DNA of 38,619 bases from ZC4RG42 sp003242425 (GCA_937907425.1 CALCIE010000034.1:1-38619), one strand, 5' to 3'; shown: positions 24,723 through 34,419, counted from the first letter of the stretch. Numbers and translations are program-made. Notes: a model not told the origin generated them from the letters alone.

Positions 24723-27700
24723 ATGCTGCTGCTTTACCAGTCGAACCGCATCGAAGTCCTTGCCGACGCCCTGGCCGAGGCCATGCGCGCGCAGCCCGCG
24801 GCCGCGCTCGTTCCGGAAACGGTGGTGGTGCAGTCGAGCGCCATGGCGCGCTGGCTGTCCTTCGCGCTCGCCGAACGGCTGGGCGTGGCGGCCAACGTCG
24901 ATTTCCGTTTTCCGGCGAGCTACATCTGGTCGCTGTTCGGCAGCGTGCTGCCGGAGGTCGCGCCGCAGTCGCCTTTCGAGCCCGAGGTGCTGCGCTGGAC
25001 CTTCCTGCGGCTGCTGGAGGACGACGAGGATCTGCCGCGTCAGCCGCGCCTCGCGCATTACTTGCGCGAGGCGGACGCGCGCCAGCGTTACGAGCTGGCG
25101 TGCCGGCTGGCGGAGGTGTACGACCGTTATCTCGTCTATCGCCCGGACTGGATCGCAGCGTGGAGCGAGGAACGCCTGCTCGGCCTGGGCCCCGACGAGG
25201 CGTGGCAGGCGTTGCTGTGGCGGCGCGCCGCGCCCGAAGCCGCCGCGCCGCATCCGCGCGAGCAGTTCTATGCCGCCATCGACAGCGATCCGGCGGCGCG
25301 CGCACGGCTGCCGCGCACGCTGCACCTCTTTGCCATCACCGCGCTGCCGCCCATGTACCTGGACGTGTTCGCGCGTCTCGCTGCGCACGTCGACGTGCAT
25401 CTCTATGCGCTCAATCCCTGCCGCGAATACTGGGGCGACATCGTCAGGCGCCGCGTGCTGGCGCGACAGGCGGCCGGGGAGGCGGCGCCCGCGCCCTATG
25501 CCGAGGTGGGCAACAGCCTGCTCGCCTCGCTGGGTCTGCACGGCTGCAGCTTCTTCGACGCGCTGGCGGAACTGCAGGCGCATCAGATCGAGCGTTACGT
25601 CGCGCCGCAGAGCGACACGCTGCTCGCGACCTTGCAGCGCGACATCCTGGAATTGCGCGAGCGCGGCGAGGCGGGTGTGCCGCGTGCGCGCGTCGAACCG
25701 CAGGACGATTCGCTGCAGGTACACGTCTGTCACGGTCCCTTGCGGGAAGTGGAGGTGCTGCACGACCGCCTGCTCGACGCCTTCGAACGCGATCCCACGC
25801 TGCAGCCGGGCGAAGTGCTGGTGCTCGTGCCCCAGTTGGAGCGTTATGCGCCGGCGATCGAAGCGGTGTTCGCCACCGCGCCCGAGCACCTGCGCATTCC
25901 CTACAGCATCGCCGACCGCGGCCTGGTGCGCGAAAGCGCCGTGGTACGCGCCTTCGCCGCGCTGCTGGATGCGCCGCAAGGCCGGATGGAAACGGAAAGC
26001 GTGCTGGCGCTGCTCGAGCATGCGCCCATCGCGGCGCGTTACGGCATCGATGCCGATGCGCTCGCGCAGTTGCGCGCCTGGCTGCGCGAAACCGGCGTGC
26101 GCTGGGGCTACGACGAAAGCGCGCGGGCCGCGCTCGGTCTGCCCGCCACGCGCGAGCACACCTGGCGCGCGGGACTCGACCGGCTGCTGCTCGGGTACGC
26201 GCTGCCCGGCGAAAGCCTGTACGACTACGCCGGCGTGCTGCCTTACGGCGATGTGGAAGGCAGCGAGGCGGTGCTGGCCGGGCGTCTGCAATCCTTCGTC
26301 GAAGCCCTGCACCAGCATGCGGAGGAATCGCAGCGCACCCGCACGTTCGAAGCCTGGCGGCTTCATACCGACCGCCTGCTCGGTGAATTCTTCGCGCTCG
26401 ACGAAACGCAGGAAACCGAAGCGCAGCGGCTGCGCGCCGCGGCGCAGGCGCTGTGCGATCAGGCGGCGCGTGCGGGTTACGCGGGTGAAGTGTCCTACGA
26501 CGTCTGGCGAACGGAGCTTCTGCGCGCGCTCGAACCGCTGGGCGGCGCCTACGGTTTCCTCGCCGGTGGCGTGACCTTCGCCGCGCTGCAACCCATGCGC
26601 CCCGTGCCGGCGCGCATCGTCGTGCTGCTGGGCATGAACGACGGCGACTATCCTTCCGCCCCGCGCGCGGCGGGTTTCGATCTCACGGCCGAGCATCCGC
26701 GCCGCGGCGACCGCGTGCGGCGCGACGAGGAACGCTATGCCTTCCTCGAAGCGCTGCTCGCCGCGCGCGAAAAGCTCTACATCAGCTACACCGGTCGCAG
26801 CGTGGGCGACAACAGTCCGCTGCCGCCTTCGCCGCTGGTGAGCGAACTCATGGAAGCGGTGCGGCGCGGCTTCGAGGACGGGCAGGGCGGCGATCCGCTC
26901 GCGCGTCTCGTGATCGAGCATCCGCTGCAGGCTTTCAGTCCACGCTATTTCGACGGCAGCGATGCGCGGCTCTACAGCTATCAGGAGGCCTACGCTTCGG
27001 CGAGCCGCGCGCTGGGACGTGAAACGCCGCCGCGGCCTTTCGTATCCGCACCGCTGACCGTCGCCGCCGATCCGCAGGCCGCCGAAATCAGTCTCGAGCG
27101 CCTGCAGCGCTTTCTCGGCAATCCGGCGCGCCATTTCCTGCGCGAACGTCTGGGCATCAACCTGGCCTACCAGGAGGAAGCGGTGCCCGATACCGAGCCT
27201 TTCGTGCTCGACGGTCTTGCGAGCTGGCGTCTCGCGCACACCACCTTCGCGCGCAGACTCGCTGGCATCGACGCGACCGAAGCCCTGCGGCTCGCGCGCG
27301 CCGAAGGTCTGCTGCCGCACGGCGCGATGGGCGAAGTGGAGTACGCGGCGCTCAGCGAAAAGCTGGAGCCGCTGGTCGAAGCGGTGCGCGCGCACGGCAG
27401 CCTGCGCAGCGAAGCCGTGGTCGTCGATCTGGGCGATTGCAAACTGGTGGGCACGGTGAGCGGCCTGGACGGTGAGCTGCGCGTGGAATGGCGCACCGGT
27501 CCGCTGCGCGCGGTGCACCGGCTGGAAACCTGGGTGCGGCATCTGGCCTGCAACGCCGCGCTGGGCCCGCGGCCGACGCGCCTTTATGCGCTCGACGGGA
27601 AACGCCTGTACGCGCCGGTGGAGGATGCCGTCGAACAACTGCGCGCCCTGGTCGGGCTGCTGCGCGCAGGCGAAATGGAACCGCTGCCCTTCTTTCCGCG

Positions 27701-27914
27701 GACCAGCGGTGCCTACGCCGAGAAGGCGTACACGGGCGAAGGCGATCCCCGCTATGCGGCGCGCCGTCAGTGGGAGGCGAACGAGTACGGCTTCGGCGAG
27801 TCGCAGGACGCGTGGTTCGCGCTTGCCTTCCGCGGCCGCGATCCGCTGGACGAGGCTGCTTTCGAGCAGCTCGCAATCGACATCTACTTCCCGTTGCTGG
27901 AGGCGGAGTCATGA
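24723..27914 (+). CDS. recC: Exodeoxyribonuclease V subunit gamma
   Basis: RecC is the non-ATPase scaffold of RecBCD that splits the duplex and scans for Chi during double-strand break repair. The 1063-residue protein (E. coli 1122) begins MLLLYQSNRIEVLADALAEAM, typical of RecC, and retains the inactivated helicase-like layout: VVQSSAMARWLSFALAE with FPASYIWSLF near the N-terminus, VLVLVPQLERYAPAIEAVF in the middle, and RIVVLLGMNDGDYPS, a landmark of RecC, near residue 640. It lacks Walker A, as expected. The Shine-Dalgarno is weak. The recB ATG overlaps its stop (ATGA). Confidence 0.97.
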   Translation: MLLLYQSNRIEVLADALAEAMRAQPAAALVPETVVVQSSAMARWLSFALAERLGVAANVDFRFPASYIWSLFGSVLPEVAPQSPFEPEVLRWTFLRLLEDDEDLPRQPRLAHYLREADARQRYELACRLAEVYDRYLVYRPDWIAAWSEERLLGLGPDEAWQALLWRRAAPEAAAPHPREQFYAAIDSDPAARARLPRTLHLFAITALPPMYLDVFARLAAHVDVHLYALNPCREYWGDIVRRRVLARQAAGEAAPAPYAEVGNSLLASLGLHGCSFFDALAELQAHQIERYVAPQSDTLLATLQRDILELRERGEAGVPRARVEPQDDSLQVHVCHGPLREVEVLHDRLLDAFERDPTLQPGEVLVLVPQLERYAPAIEAVFATAPEHLRIPYSIADRGLVRESAVVRAFAALLDAPQGRMETESVLALLEHAPIAARYGIDADALAQLRAWLRETGVRWGYDESARAALGLPATREHTWRAGLDRLLLGYALPGESLYDYAGVLPYGDVEGSEAVLAGRLQSFVEALHQHAEESQRTRTFEAWRLHTDRLLGEFFALDETQETEAQRLRAAAQALCDQAARAGYAGEVSYDVWRTELLRALEPLGGAYGFLAGGVTFAALQPMRPVPARIVVLLGMNDGDYPSAPRAAGFDLTAEHPRRGDRVRRDEERYAFLEALLAAREKLYISYTGRSVGDNSPLPPSPLVSELMEAVRRGFEDGQGGDPLARLVIEHPLQAFSPRYFDGSDARLYSYQEAYASASRALGRETPPRPFVSAPLTVAADPQAAEISLERLQRFLGNPARHFLRERLGINLAYQEEAVPDTEPFVLDGLASWRLAHTTFARRLAGIDATEALRLARAEGLLPHGAMGEVEYAALSEKLEPLVEAVRAHGSLRSEAVVVDLGDCKLVGTVSGLDGELRVEWRTGPLRAVHRLETWVRHLACNAALGPRPTRLYALDGKRLYAPVEDAVEQLRALVGLLRAGEMEPLPFFPRTSGAYAEKAYTGEGDPRYAARRQWEANEYGFGESQDAWFALAFRGRDPLDEAAFEQLAIDIYFPLLEAES

Positions 27915-30900
27915 GCAAGACGCCCCTGCAACCCCTGGCGCTCGAGCGCGTCCCGCTCGAAGGCATCAATCTCATCGAGGCGAGCGCCGGCACCGGCAAG
28001 ACCTGGACGATCGTCGCGCTCTACGTGCGCCTGTTGCTGGAGCGGCGCATCCCGGCCGAGCGCATCCTCGTCGTCACTTTCACCAAGGCCGCCACCGGCG
28101 AATTGAAGAGCCGCGTGCTGGAGCGGCTGACGGCTTTGCGCGACGCGCTCGCGGGCGATATCGAGGCCATGCGCACGAGCGACGATCCGCTTTTGCGCCA
28201 CGTCGCGCATTCGAGCCGCGATCCGGCCAGCGATGCGCAATGGCTCACCGCGGCGATCGAAAGCCTCGATCTGGCGCCCATTCACACCATTCATGCCTTC
28301 TGCCATCGTGCGCTCGGCGAGGAAGCCTTCCATTGCGGCCTGCCGTTCGACAGCGAACTGCTGGCCGACGACACCGCGCTGCTGGAGCTTGCGGTGAACG
28401 ATTGCTGGCGGCGCGCCATGGCGGAGGCCGAACCCTTGTGGGCGCTGTGGCTGCAGGCGCACAAGGTCGAACCGGCAACCCTGCTTGCGGTCGTGCAGGA
28501 ACTGCGCAACAAGCCCGGCGCCGAGCATCTGCTGCCCCAGGCACCGCCGCGCGACGCCGAAGCACGCTACGCGGCCTGCTATGCGCGCGCCCGCGCCTTG
28601 TGGCGCGAAGCGGCAGACGAGGCCTTCGAGGCCCTGGAGCGCTCGCTGGTGAATCGCAAATCCTTCACGCGCAGCAACACCGCGCGCTGGCGGGAGAGCA
28701 TCGATGCCTGTCTGGCACCGGCCGCGCCGCATTTGGCGCTGGACGAGTGCATGGAGCGCTTCACGGCCGAAGCGCTCGCGCAACATTGCAAGACGGGTGT
28801 GCCGCATCCGCTGTTTGAAGCGCTCGATGCGCTGTGGCACGACGCCCGGGCGCTGGAGGGGGCGTTCGCAGCCCGCTACGCGCACTGGTGCGTCCAGACC
28901 TACCATGAAGTCATGCGGGCGGTGGGTGCGCACAAACGCAAGCGACGCGTGCGTGCCTACGACGATCTGCTGCGCGAGCTGCACGCGGCGCTGCACGGCC
29001 CGCAGGGCGAGGCGCTCGCGGCGCGTCTGCGGCAGCGCTATGCCGCCGCGCTGATCGACGAGTTCCAGGACACCGATCCGGTGCAGTACGACATCTTCCG
29101 CGCCATTTACGCCGGAAGCGGCCAACCGCTCTATTTCGTCGGCGATCCCAAGCAGGCGATCTACGCCTTCCGCGGCGCCGACGTGTACGCCTATCTCGCG
29201 GCGGCCGACGACGCCGACGCCGGCTATACCCTGGGCGTCAACCATCGTTCCAGCAGCGCGCTCGTGCGCGCCGTCAATCTGCTGTTCGAACGCAACGGCA
29301 ACGCCTTTCTCTTCGAGCGCATCCGCTATCGCGCGGTGGAGGCGGCCGGCCGCGCAGACGGCCGGTGGGCGGACGAGGGGGGCGGTGTCGCGCCGCTGCA
29401 GTTCCGTTTCCTGCCGGCGGGAGACAAGGCCCTCAACAAGACGACGGTGGCGGAGCGCGTGGCCGAGTCCGCGGCCGCCGAAATCGCAACGCTGTTGCAG
29501 CGTGCGCGGCGCGGCGAAGTGCGTGTCGACGGGCGTCCCTTGAGCGGCGGCGACATCGCCGTGCTGGTCAATACGCACCGTCAGGCCGATCTGGTGAAGG
29601 AGGCGCTGGCCGCATTTGGCGTGGCGAGTGTCACCTACGGACAGGACAGCGTTTATCACAGTGCGGAGGCGGAGGAGTACGCCCAAGTGCTCGCGGCCGT
29701 GGCCGAACCCTCGCACGAAGGTCTGGTGCGCGCCGCGCTCGCCACGGAGATGCTGGGCTTCACGGCGGAGGACATCGAAGCCCTGAACCGTTCCGACGCC
29801 GAGTGGGACGCGACGCTGGAGCGTTTCGTGCACTACCACCGCCTCGCGGTCGAGCACGGCTTCATGTACATGTGGCGCGAGCTGATGCGCCGCGAGGAAG
29901 TGCCACAACGCCTGCTCGCGCTGCCCGGCGGCGAGCGGCGCATGACCAATGTGCTGCATCTGGCCGACCTGCTGCACGAGGCCGCCACCGCCGACGGGCT
30001 CGATCTGGAAGGGCTGCTGCATCTGCTCGTGCGCGCGCGCACGAGCGCCGTCGGCGATCCCGAAGCGCAGCAGTTGCGGCTCGAATCCGACCAGCATCTG
30101 GTGCGCGTGCTTACCGTGCACGCCTCGAAGGGGCTGGAATTCCCGGTCGTCTATTGCCCCTATCTGTGGCACGGCAAGCGGTACGCGGCGGACGCGGAGC
30201 GTCTGGTCTTCCATCGCGACGGCCGGGTCTGCGTCGACTTCGGTTCGGAAGCGATGGACGAACACCGCGCGCTGGCGATGCGCGAGGAGTGGGGCGAGCG
30301 CCTGCGTCTGGCGTATGTGGCGCTCACGCGTGCCAAGTACCGCTGCGTCGTCTATTGGGGCGCGGTGCGTGACGCTTGCTATTCGGCGCTCGCCTGGCTG
30401 TTGTACGGCGATGCGCGCGAAACCGCGCAGGATTTCGTCGAACGCTTCCGCAAGCTCAAAAGCGCGGACCTGCTGGCGCCGCTGCAGGCGCTGGCCGAAC
30501 GCAGCGAAGGCGCGCTGTCCGTCACGGTGCTGGGAGAGACGGCCGAAGAGGCGGAACCGCTTGAACGCGAAAATCCGACCGCGGGCACGGTTGAGGCACG
30601 TGCGTTCAGCGGCGCGGTGCCCGCGCCCTGGCGGGTGTCGAGCTTTTCCGGTCTGGTGTCGCGCGAGGAACGCGAGTCGCCCGATTACGACGCCTCGACG
30701 GTGGTGCGCCGCCTGGCCGCACCCGACGGTGTGCGCGAGGACATGTTCGGCCTGCCCGGCGGGGTGCGCACCGGCACGCTGATCCACGCCCTGTTCGAAC
30801 GCATCGATTTCCGCTCCGCCGCGGGGCCGGAAGTGGAGGCCCTCGTGGCGCGCACCTTGCGCGAGCATGCCTACGACCCGCGCTGGCAACCGGCGCTCGT

Positions 30901-31480
30901 GCGCATGCTGGCCGACGTGGTGGCGACGCCGCTCGACGCGAACGGCCTGCGGCTGGAACGCATCGCGCCGCAACAGCGGCTGGCGGAAATGGCGTTCGTA
31001 TTCCCCGTGGGACAGATCTCCATCGCCGCGTTACGCGAGGCTTGCGAATCGCTGCGTGAAACCGGTTCCCGTCTGCCCGATGCGGTCGGCCGTCTGGTGC
31101 TCGCGCCCGCGCGCGGCTTCGTGAAGGGTTACGTCGACCTGGTGTTCGAGTTCGAAGGTCGTTACTACATCGCCGACTACAAATCCAACTGGCTCGGCGA
31201 GCGTTACGAGGACTATGCGCTGCCGCAGCTTGCCGCGGCGATGAGCGAATCCTTCTACGACCTGCAGTACCTGCTCTACACCGTGGCGCTGCACCGTTAT
31301 CTCGAGTTGCGTCTGCCGGATTACGACTACGAGCGCCATTTCGGCGGCGTGTACTACCTGTTCGTGCGCGGCATGAAGCCCGAGCGCGGTCCTGCAAGCG
31401 GGGTGTATGCGACGCGCCCGGCACGCGCGCTCGTGGAGCGGCTCGACGCACTGTTCACGCGTGAGGCGGGATGCGTATGA
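27911..31480 (+). CDS. recB: Exodeoxyribonuclease V subunit beta (helicase-nuclease)
   Basis: RecB is the 3'-5' SF1A helicase and the only nuclease of RecBCD. The 1189-residue protein (E. coli 1180) has Walker A EASAGTGKTWT (23-33), TFTKAATGELKSRV, Walker B LIDEFQDTDPVQYDIF, motif III VGDPKQAIYAFRGADV, and late helicase motifs around LTVHASKGLEFPVVYCPYLW and RLAYVALTRAKYRCVVYW. The C-terminal nuclease is intact: His959 (LIHALFE), Asp1076 (GYVDLVFEF), Asp1089 and Lys1091 (ADYKSNWLG), spaced as in the E. coli enzyme (956/1067/1080/1082). It overlaps recC and recD, so the three subunits are translationally coupled. No ptrA lies between recC and recB, unlike E. coli. Confidence 0.98.
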   Translation: MSKTPLQPLALERVPLEGINLIEASAGTGKTWTIVALYVRLLLERRIPAERILVVTFTKAATGELKSRVLERLTALRDALAGDIEAMRTSDDPLLRHVAHSSRDPASDAQWLTAAIESLDLAPIHTIHAFCHRALGEEAFHCGLPFDSELLADDTALLELAVNDCWRRAMAEAEPLWALWLQAHKVEPATLLAVVQELRNKPGAEHLLPQAPPRDAEARYAACYARARALWREAADEAFEALERSLVNRKSFTRSNTARWRESIDACLAPAAPHLALDECMERFTAEALAQHCKTGVPHPLFEALDALWHDARALEGAFAARYAHWCVQTYHEVMRAVGAHKRKRRVRAYDDLLRELHAALHGPQGEALAARLRQRYAAALIDEFQDTDPVQYDIFRAIYAGSGQPLYFVGDPKQAIYAFRGADVYAYLAAADDADAGYTLGVNHRSSSALVRAVNLLFERNGNAFLFERIRYRAVEAAGRADGRWADEGGGVAPLQFRFLPAGDKALNKTTVAERVAESAAAEIATLLQRARRGEVRVDGRPLSGGDIAVLVNTHRQADLVKEALAAFGVASVTYGQDSVYHSAEAEEYAQVLAAVAEPSHEGLVRAALATEMLGFTAEDIEALNRSDAEWDATLERFVHYHRLAVEHGFMYMWRELMRREEVPQRLLALPGGERRMTNVLHLADLLHEAATADGLDLEGLLHLLVRARTSAVGDPEAQQLRLESDQHLVRVLTVHASKGLEFPVVYCPYLWHGKRYAADAERLVFHRDGRVCVDFGSEAMDEHRALAMREEWGERLRLAYVALTRAKYRCVVYWGAVRDACYSALAWLLYGDARETAQDFVERFRKLKSADLLAPLQALAERSEGALSVTVLGETAEEAEPLERENPTAGTVEARAFSGAVPAPWRVSSFSGLVSREERESPDYDASTVVRRLAAPDGVREDMFGLPGGVRTGTLIHALFERIDFRSAAGPEVEALVARTLREHAYDPRWQPALVRMLADVVATPLDANGLRLERIAPQQRLAEMAFVFPVGQISIAALREACESLRETGSRLPDAVGRLVLAPARGFVKGYVDLVFEFEGRYYIADYKSNWLGERYEDYALPQLAAAMSESFYDLQYLLYTVALHRYLELRLPDYDYERHFGGVYYLFVRGMKPERGPASGVYATRPARALVERLDALFTREAGCV

Positions 31481-33336
31481 GCGCACGCACGACGGCCGAC
31501 ATCGAAGCACTGTTGCGCGCCTTGCGTGCGAGCGGGACCGCAGACGAGCTCGACGTGCATTTCGCCGCATTCATCTGCCGCACGAGCGGTGCGCCTTCGC
31601 CCGCGCTGGCGCTGGCGGCGGTGCTCGCCAGCCACGCCACGCGCGAAGGCCATGTGTGCGTGGATCTCGCACGCGCAGCGGGCGAGGTGGTGGGCGAATC
31701 GGGCATCGAGGCGCCCCCCTTGTCGCAGTGGCTCAGGGTCCTCACGCGTTGCGATGCGATCGGCGGGCCGGGCGCACACAAACCGCTGATCCTCGAAGGC
31801 ACGCGGCTCTATCTGTACCGTTATTGGCGTTACGAATGCGAGGTTGCCGAGGCGCTGCTTGCGCGCGCGACGCGGGCGGCGCCCGAGGTGAACGAAGCCG
31901 CCGTGCGCGACGCCCTGTCACGCTGGTTCCCGCAGCAGCAGGAGGAGGTGGACTGGCAGAAAGTGGCGGCGGCGCTCGCGGTGACGCGTGCGCTCGCGGT
32001 GATCTCCGGCGGACCGGGCACGGGCAAGACCACCACCGTGATGCGCGCGCTCGCCATCCTCGCCGAAGTCTCGCCGCGGCCCTTGCGCATGGCGCTCGCC
32101 GCGCCCACGGGCAAGGCGGCCGCGCGTCTGCAGGAGGCTTTGCGCGCGGCGCGTGCCGCACTGGATCTGCCGCCGCACATCGACGCGCAGTTGCCGCGGG
32201 AGGCGGCGACGCTGCATCGGCTGCTTGGCGCGGTGCCGGGCAGCACGCGCTTCCGCCATCACCGAGAGCATCCGCTGCCGCTCGATGTGCTGGTGGTGGA
32301 CGAAGCCTCGATGATCGACCTCGCGCTCATGGCCAAGCTGCTCGACGCGCTGCCGCCGCATGCGCGGCTGATCGTGCTGGGCGACAAGGACCAGCTCGCT
32401 TCGGTGGAGGCGGGCGCCGTGCTGCACAGCCTGTGCGCCGGTCCCGACGCCTGCAGTCCGGCCGCGGCCGAAAGGCTGTGCACGCTGACGGGCTACGAGA
32501 TGCCGAACGTCGCGGACGTGCCGCCGCTCGCCGATGCAATCGCTTTCCTGCGGCGTCGTTATCGTTTCGCGGCCGACAGCGCGATTGCCGCCCTGGCCGA
32601 TGCGGCACGCGACCAGCGGGTCGACGCGGCGCTCGGCGTGCTCGCAAACGCCGACGGCGACGAGGCGCAGTGGTATGCGGATGCGGATTACGGCTCGATG
32701 GTCGTCGCGCTCGCCGACCGCTACGAAGAACTGCTGCGCGCGGCGCAGGCCGGCGCAACGCCGGAAAATCTGTACGCCATGCTGCGCCGGCAGGGCGTGC
32801 TGTGCGCCCATCGCACCGGTCCCTACGGTGCGGAAACGCTCAACCGTGCCATCGAGAGCGAGCTGCGCCGGCGGGGCGCGATCCTGGAACCCGGCTCCTG
32901 GTTCCCGGGACGTCCGGTCATGGTCCGCCGCAACGACTATGCTGCACGACTGTACAACGGCGATCTCGGTATCGTTTGCGCCGACGCCGACGGGCGGCTC
33001 GGCGTCTATTTTCCCGACGCCAGCGGCGAGCTGCGCCGCTTCCCGCCCGCGCGCCTGCCGGGCTGCGACAGCGCCTTCGCGATGACGGTGCACAAGTCGC
33101 AGGGCTCCGAATTCGAGTCGGTGGACTTCGTCCTGCCCGCCCAGCGTTCGCGCATCCTCTCGCGCGAATTGTTCTACACCGCCGTCACCCGCGCGATCCG
33201 GCAGGTGCGGATCTGGGGCAGTGCGGACATCGTGCGCGCAAGTCTTACCACGCCGGTCGTGCGCGATTCCGCGCTCGCGGAACGGCTGTGGTTGCGGCCC
33301 GGAAAGAAGGTCCCCGTTCAAGCCGCTCTTTTTTAA
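31477..33336 (+). CDS. recD: Exodeoxyribonuclease V subunit alpha (5'-3' helicase)
   Basis: RecD is the 5'-3' SF1B helicase of RecBCD. The 619-residue protein (E. coli 608) has an N-terminal RecB-binding domain, Walker A GGPGTGKTT (178-186), LAAPTGKAAARL, Walker B VDEASMIDLALM, LGDKDQLASVEAGAVL, and the C-terminal motif AFAMTVHKSQGSEFE with YTAVTRAIRQV. Two starts are possible: ATG 31471 (two extra residues) and ATG 31477, which overlaps the recB stop by ATGA exactly like recC/recB; I chose the latter. A GAGGCGGG at 31463-31470 serves either. Confidence 0.97.
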   Translation: MSARTTADIEALLRALRASGTADELDVHFAAFICRTSGAPSPALALAAVLASHATREGHVCVDLARAAGEVVGESGIEAPPLSQWLRVLTRCDAIGGPGAHKPLILEGTRLYLYRYWRYECEVAEALLARATRAAPEVNEAAVRDALSRWFPQQQEEVDWQKVAAALAVTRALAVISGGPGTGKTTTVMRALAILAEVSPRPLRMALAAPTGKAAARLQEALRAARAALDLPPHIDAQLPREAATLHRLLGAVPGSTRFRHHREHPLPLDVLVVDEASMIDLALMAKLLDALPPHARLIVLGDKDQLASVEAGAVLHSLCAGPDACSPAAAERLCTLTGYEMPNVADVPPLADAIAFLRRRYRFAADSAIAALADAARDQRVDAALGVLANADGDEAQWYADADYGSMVVALADRYEELLRAAQAGATPENLYAMLRRQGVLCAHRTGPYGAETLNRAIESELRRRGAILEPGSWFPGRPVMVRRNDYAARLYNGDLGIVCADADGRLGVYFPDASGELRRFPPARLPGCDSAFAMTVHKSQGSEFESVDFVLPAQRSRILSRELFYTAVTRAIRQVRIWGSADIVRASLTTPVVRDSALAERLWLRPGKKVPVQAALF

Positions 33337-33397
33337 GCGATTGGCCGCGCGCCGCAGGGCGTGTGGCGCCGATCTTGCTCCGGGCATGGCGCAAAGC

Positions 33398-33435
33398 CCG
33401 GGCGCCGTGACGAGCCGTCCCGTCACAGCGCCCGG
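33398..33435 (+). repeat. Long near-perfect inverted repeat before the receiver-fusion gene
   Basis: CCGGGCGC-c-GTGACG pairs with CGTCAC-a-GCGCCCGG around an 8-base loop: 15-base arms with one C·A mismatch. It ends five bases before the GAGGAG ribosome binding site of the next gene and lies about 60 bases past recD. No T-run follows, so it is not a classic intrinsic terminator. A rho-independent-like stop for recCBD, an RNA structure in the leader, or a palindromic operator are options. Confidence 0.7.
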
Positions 33436-33452
33436 TATCGAGGAGAACGCCC

Positions 33453-34295
33453 ATGCCCGCAGTGCTCGATTCCGCCCAGCACGGCACCGTGTTGCCGGCG
33501 CCCGCGCAGCAGACCGCCTTGGACCGGTTGATCCGGCTCGCCGTGGAACGCAGCCGCGCGCAGCTTGCGGCACACGGCCAGCACCTGCATGTGGAGGCGA
33601 TGGCTCCGCAGGTGCGCGTCTTCGGCGATCCGGAGGCGCTGGCCGATGCGCTGGCGCAACTGCTTTGCGCGGCCGCCGCGGCGAACGCCGAACGAGGCGC
33701 GCTCACGCTGGCCGTCTCGCAAGTCGGCCTCAACGTCACGCTGTGCGTGCGTGCCGAGGCGCCATCGTCTGCGAGCGTGCCGACCTTCGATCGCGAACCC
33801 GGCGATTGGGTTGCGGTCGGGCGCGCACGGGATGCGCGCGACGGCACGCGCGAGTATCGCCTGCTGTTGCCCGTCATGCCGGAAGGATGCGCCGCGGAAG
33901 CGCCGCGCGTGTCGATGATCGGCGCTCCCGGACAGTCGGTGTGCCGGGTGCTGGTTGTCGATGACAGTGCCGATGCCGCCGACAGCATCGCCTGTCTGCT
34001 CGCCATCCGCGGCCACGAAGTGCAGGTCGCGTACGACGGCCCGAGCGCTTACGAGAAGGCGCGGAACTGGCAACCCGAGGTGGTGGTGCTGGACATCGAT
34101 CTGCCGGGGATGAAGGGTGACGAGATCGCGGTGTCCTTGCGCAATGTCGCGGGCGAGGCCTGTCCCAAGCTGATCGCGCTGAGCGGTTACGACGCTGACG
34201 TCGCGGCGCCGTTCGATCTCTATCTCACCAAACCGGTCGATCCGGCCTTCCTGTTGCAATCGGTCGAACGTTATGCAGCCGGACGAGGGGCGTAA
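33453..34295 (+). CDS. Fusion of a degenerate kinase-like ATPase domain and a response-regulator receiver domain
   Basis: The C-terminal part (about 163-278) is a receiver domain: VCRVLVVDDSADAADS with acidic pocket Asp170-Asp171, phospho-acceptor Asp214 in VVLDIDLPGMKG, and Lys260 in YLTKPVDP. The N-terminal ~150 residues look like a histidine-kinase ATPase domain that has lost its key residues: VRVFGDPEALADALAQLLCAAAAANAERGALTLAV matches the start of an HATPase (where a kinase has NLLxNA), but the N-box Asn and the glycine-rich lid are missing and no phospho-acceptor His domain precedes it. The whole resembles the tail of a hybrid sensor kinase that became a stand-alone regulator. No output domain is present. 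Good GAGGAG ribosome site. It lies downstream of recD in the same direction. Confidence 0.75.
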   Translation: MPAVLDSAQHGTVLPAPAQQTALDRLIRLAVERSRAQLAAHGQHLHVEAMAPQVRVFGDPEALADALAQLLCAAAAANAERGALTLAVSQVGLNVTLCVRAEAPSSASVPTFDREPGDWVAVGRARDARDGTREYRLLLPVMPEGCAAEAPRVSMIGAPGQSVCRVLVVDDSADAADSIACLLAIRGHEVQVAYDGPSAYEKARNWQPEVVVLDIDLPGMKGDEIAVSLRNVAGEACPKLIALSGYDADVAAPFDLYLTKPVDPAFLLQSVERYAAGRGA

Positions 34296-34343
34296 TGAGA
34301 AAACTCGTTGCGAGATGCGAGACCGAAACGGTGCGCTGCGGCA

Positions 34344-34372
34344 TTGCGCCCGCATGCGCATACGCGCACAAT
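34344..34372 (+). promoter_or_regulatory. Candidate sigma70 promoter of the 89-residue gene
   Basis: TTGCGC (34344-34349) and CACAAT (34367-34372) are separated by exactly 17 bases. Transcription would start near 34379, leaving a ~40-base leader with a GGAGGAG ribosome binding site before the ATG at 34420. Confidence 0.5.
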
Positions 34373-34419
34373 GAATCACGTCTCGTGCGTCTTGCCGTGA
34401 TGACGCTGGAGGAGCCGCG

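Noticed and set aside
22725..27638. Minus-strand open frame of 1637 codons opposite ydcF, the WYL gene and recC
   Set aside because: Antisense shadow: His/Arg/Gln/Val-rich sequence with no recognisable domain, opposite firmly identified genes.
33325..33342. CGCT...T6...AGCG at the end of recD as an intrinsic terminator
   Set aside because: The stem is only four base pairs and the T-run lies in the loop rather than after the stem.
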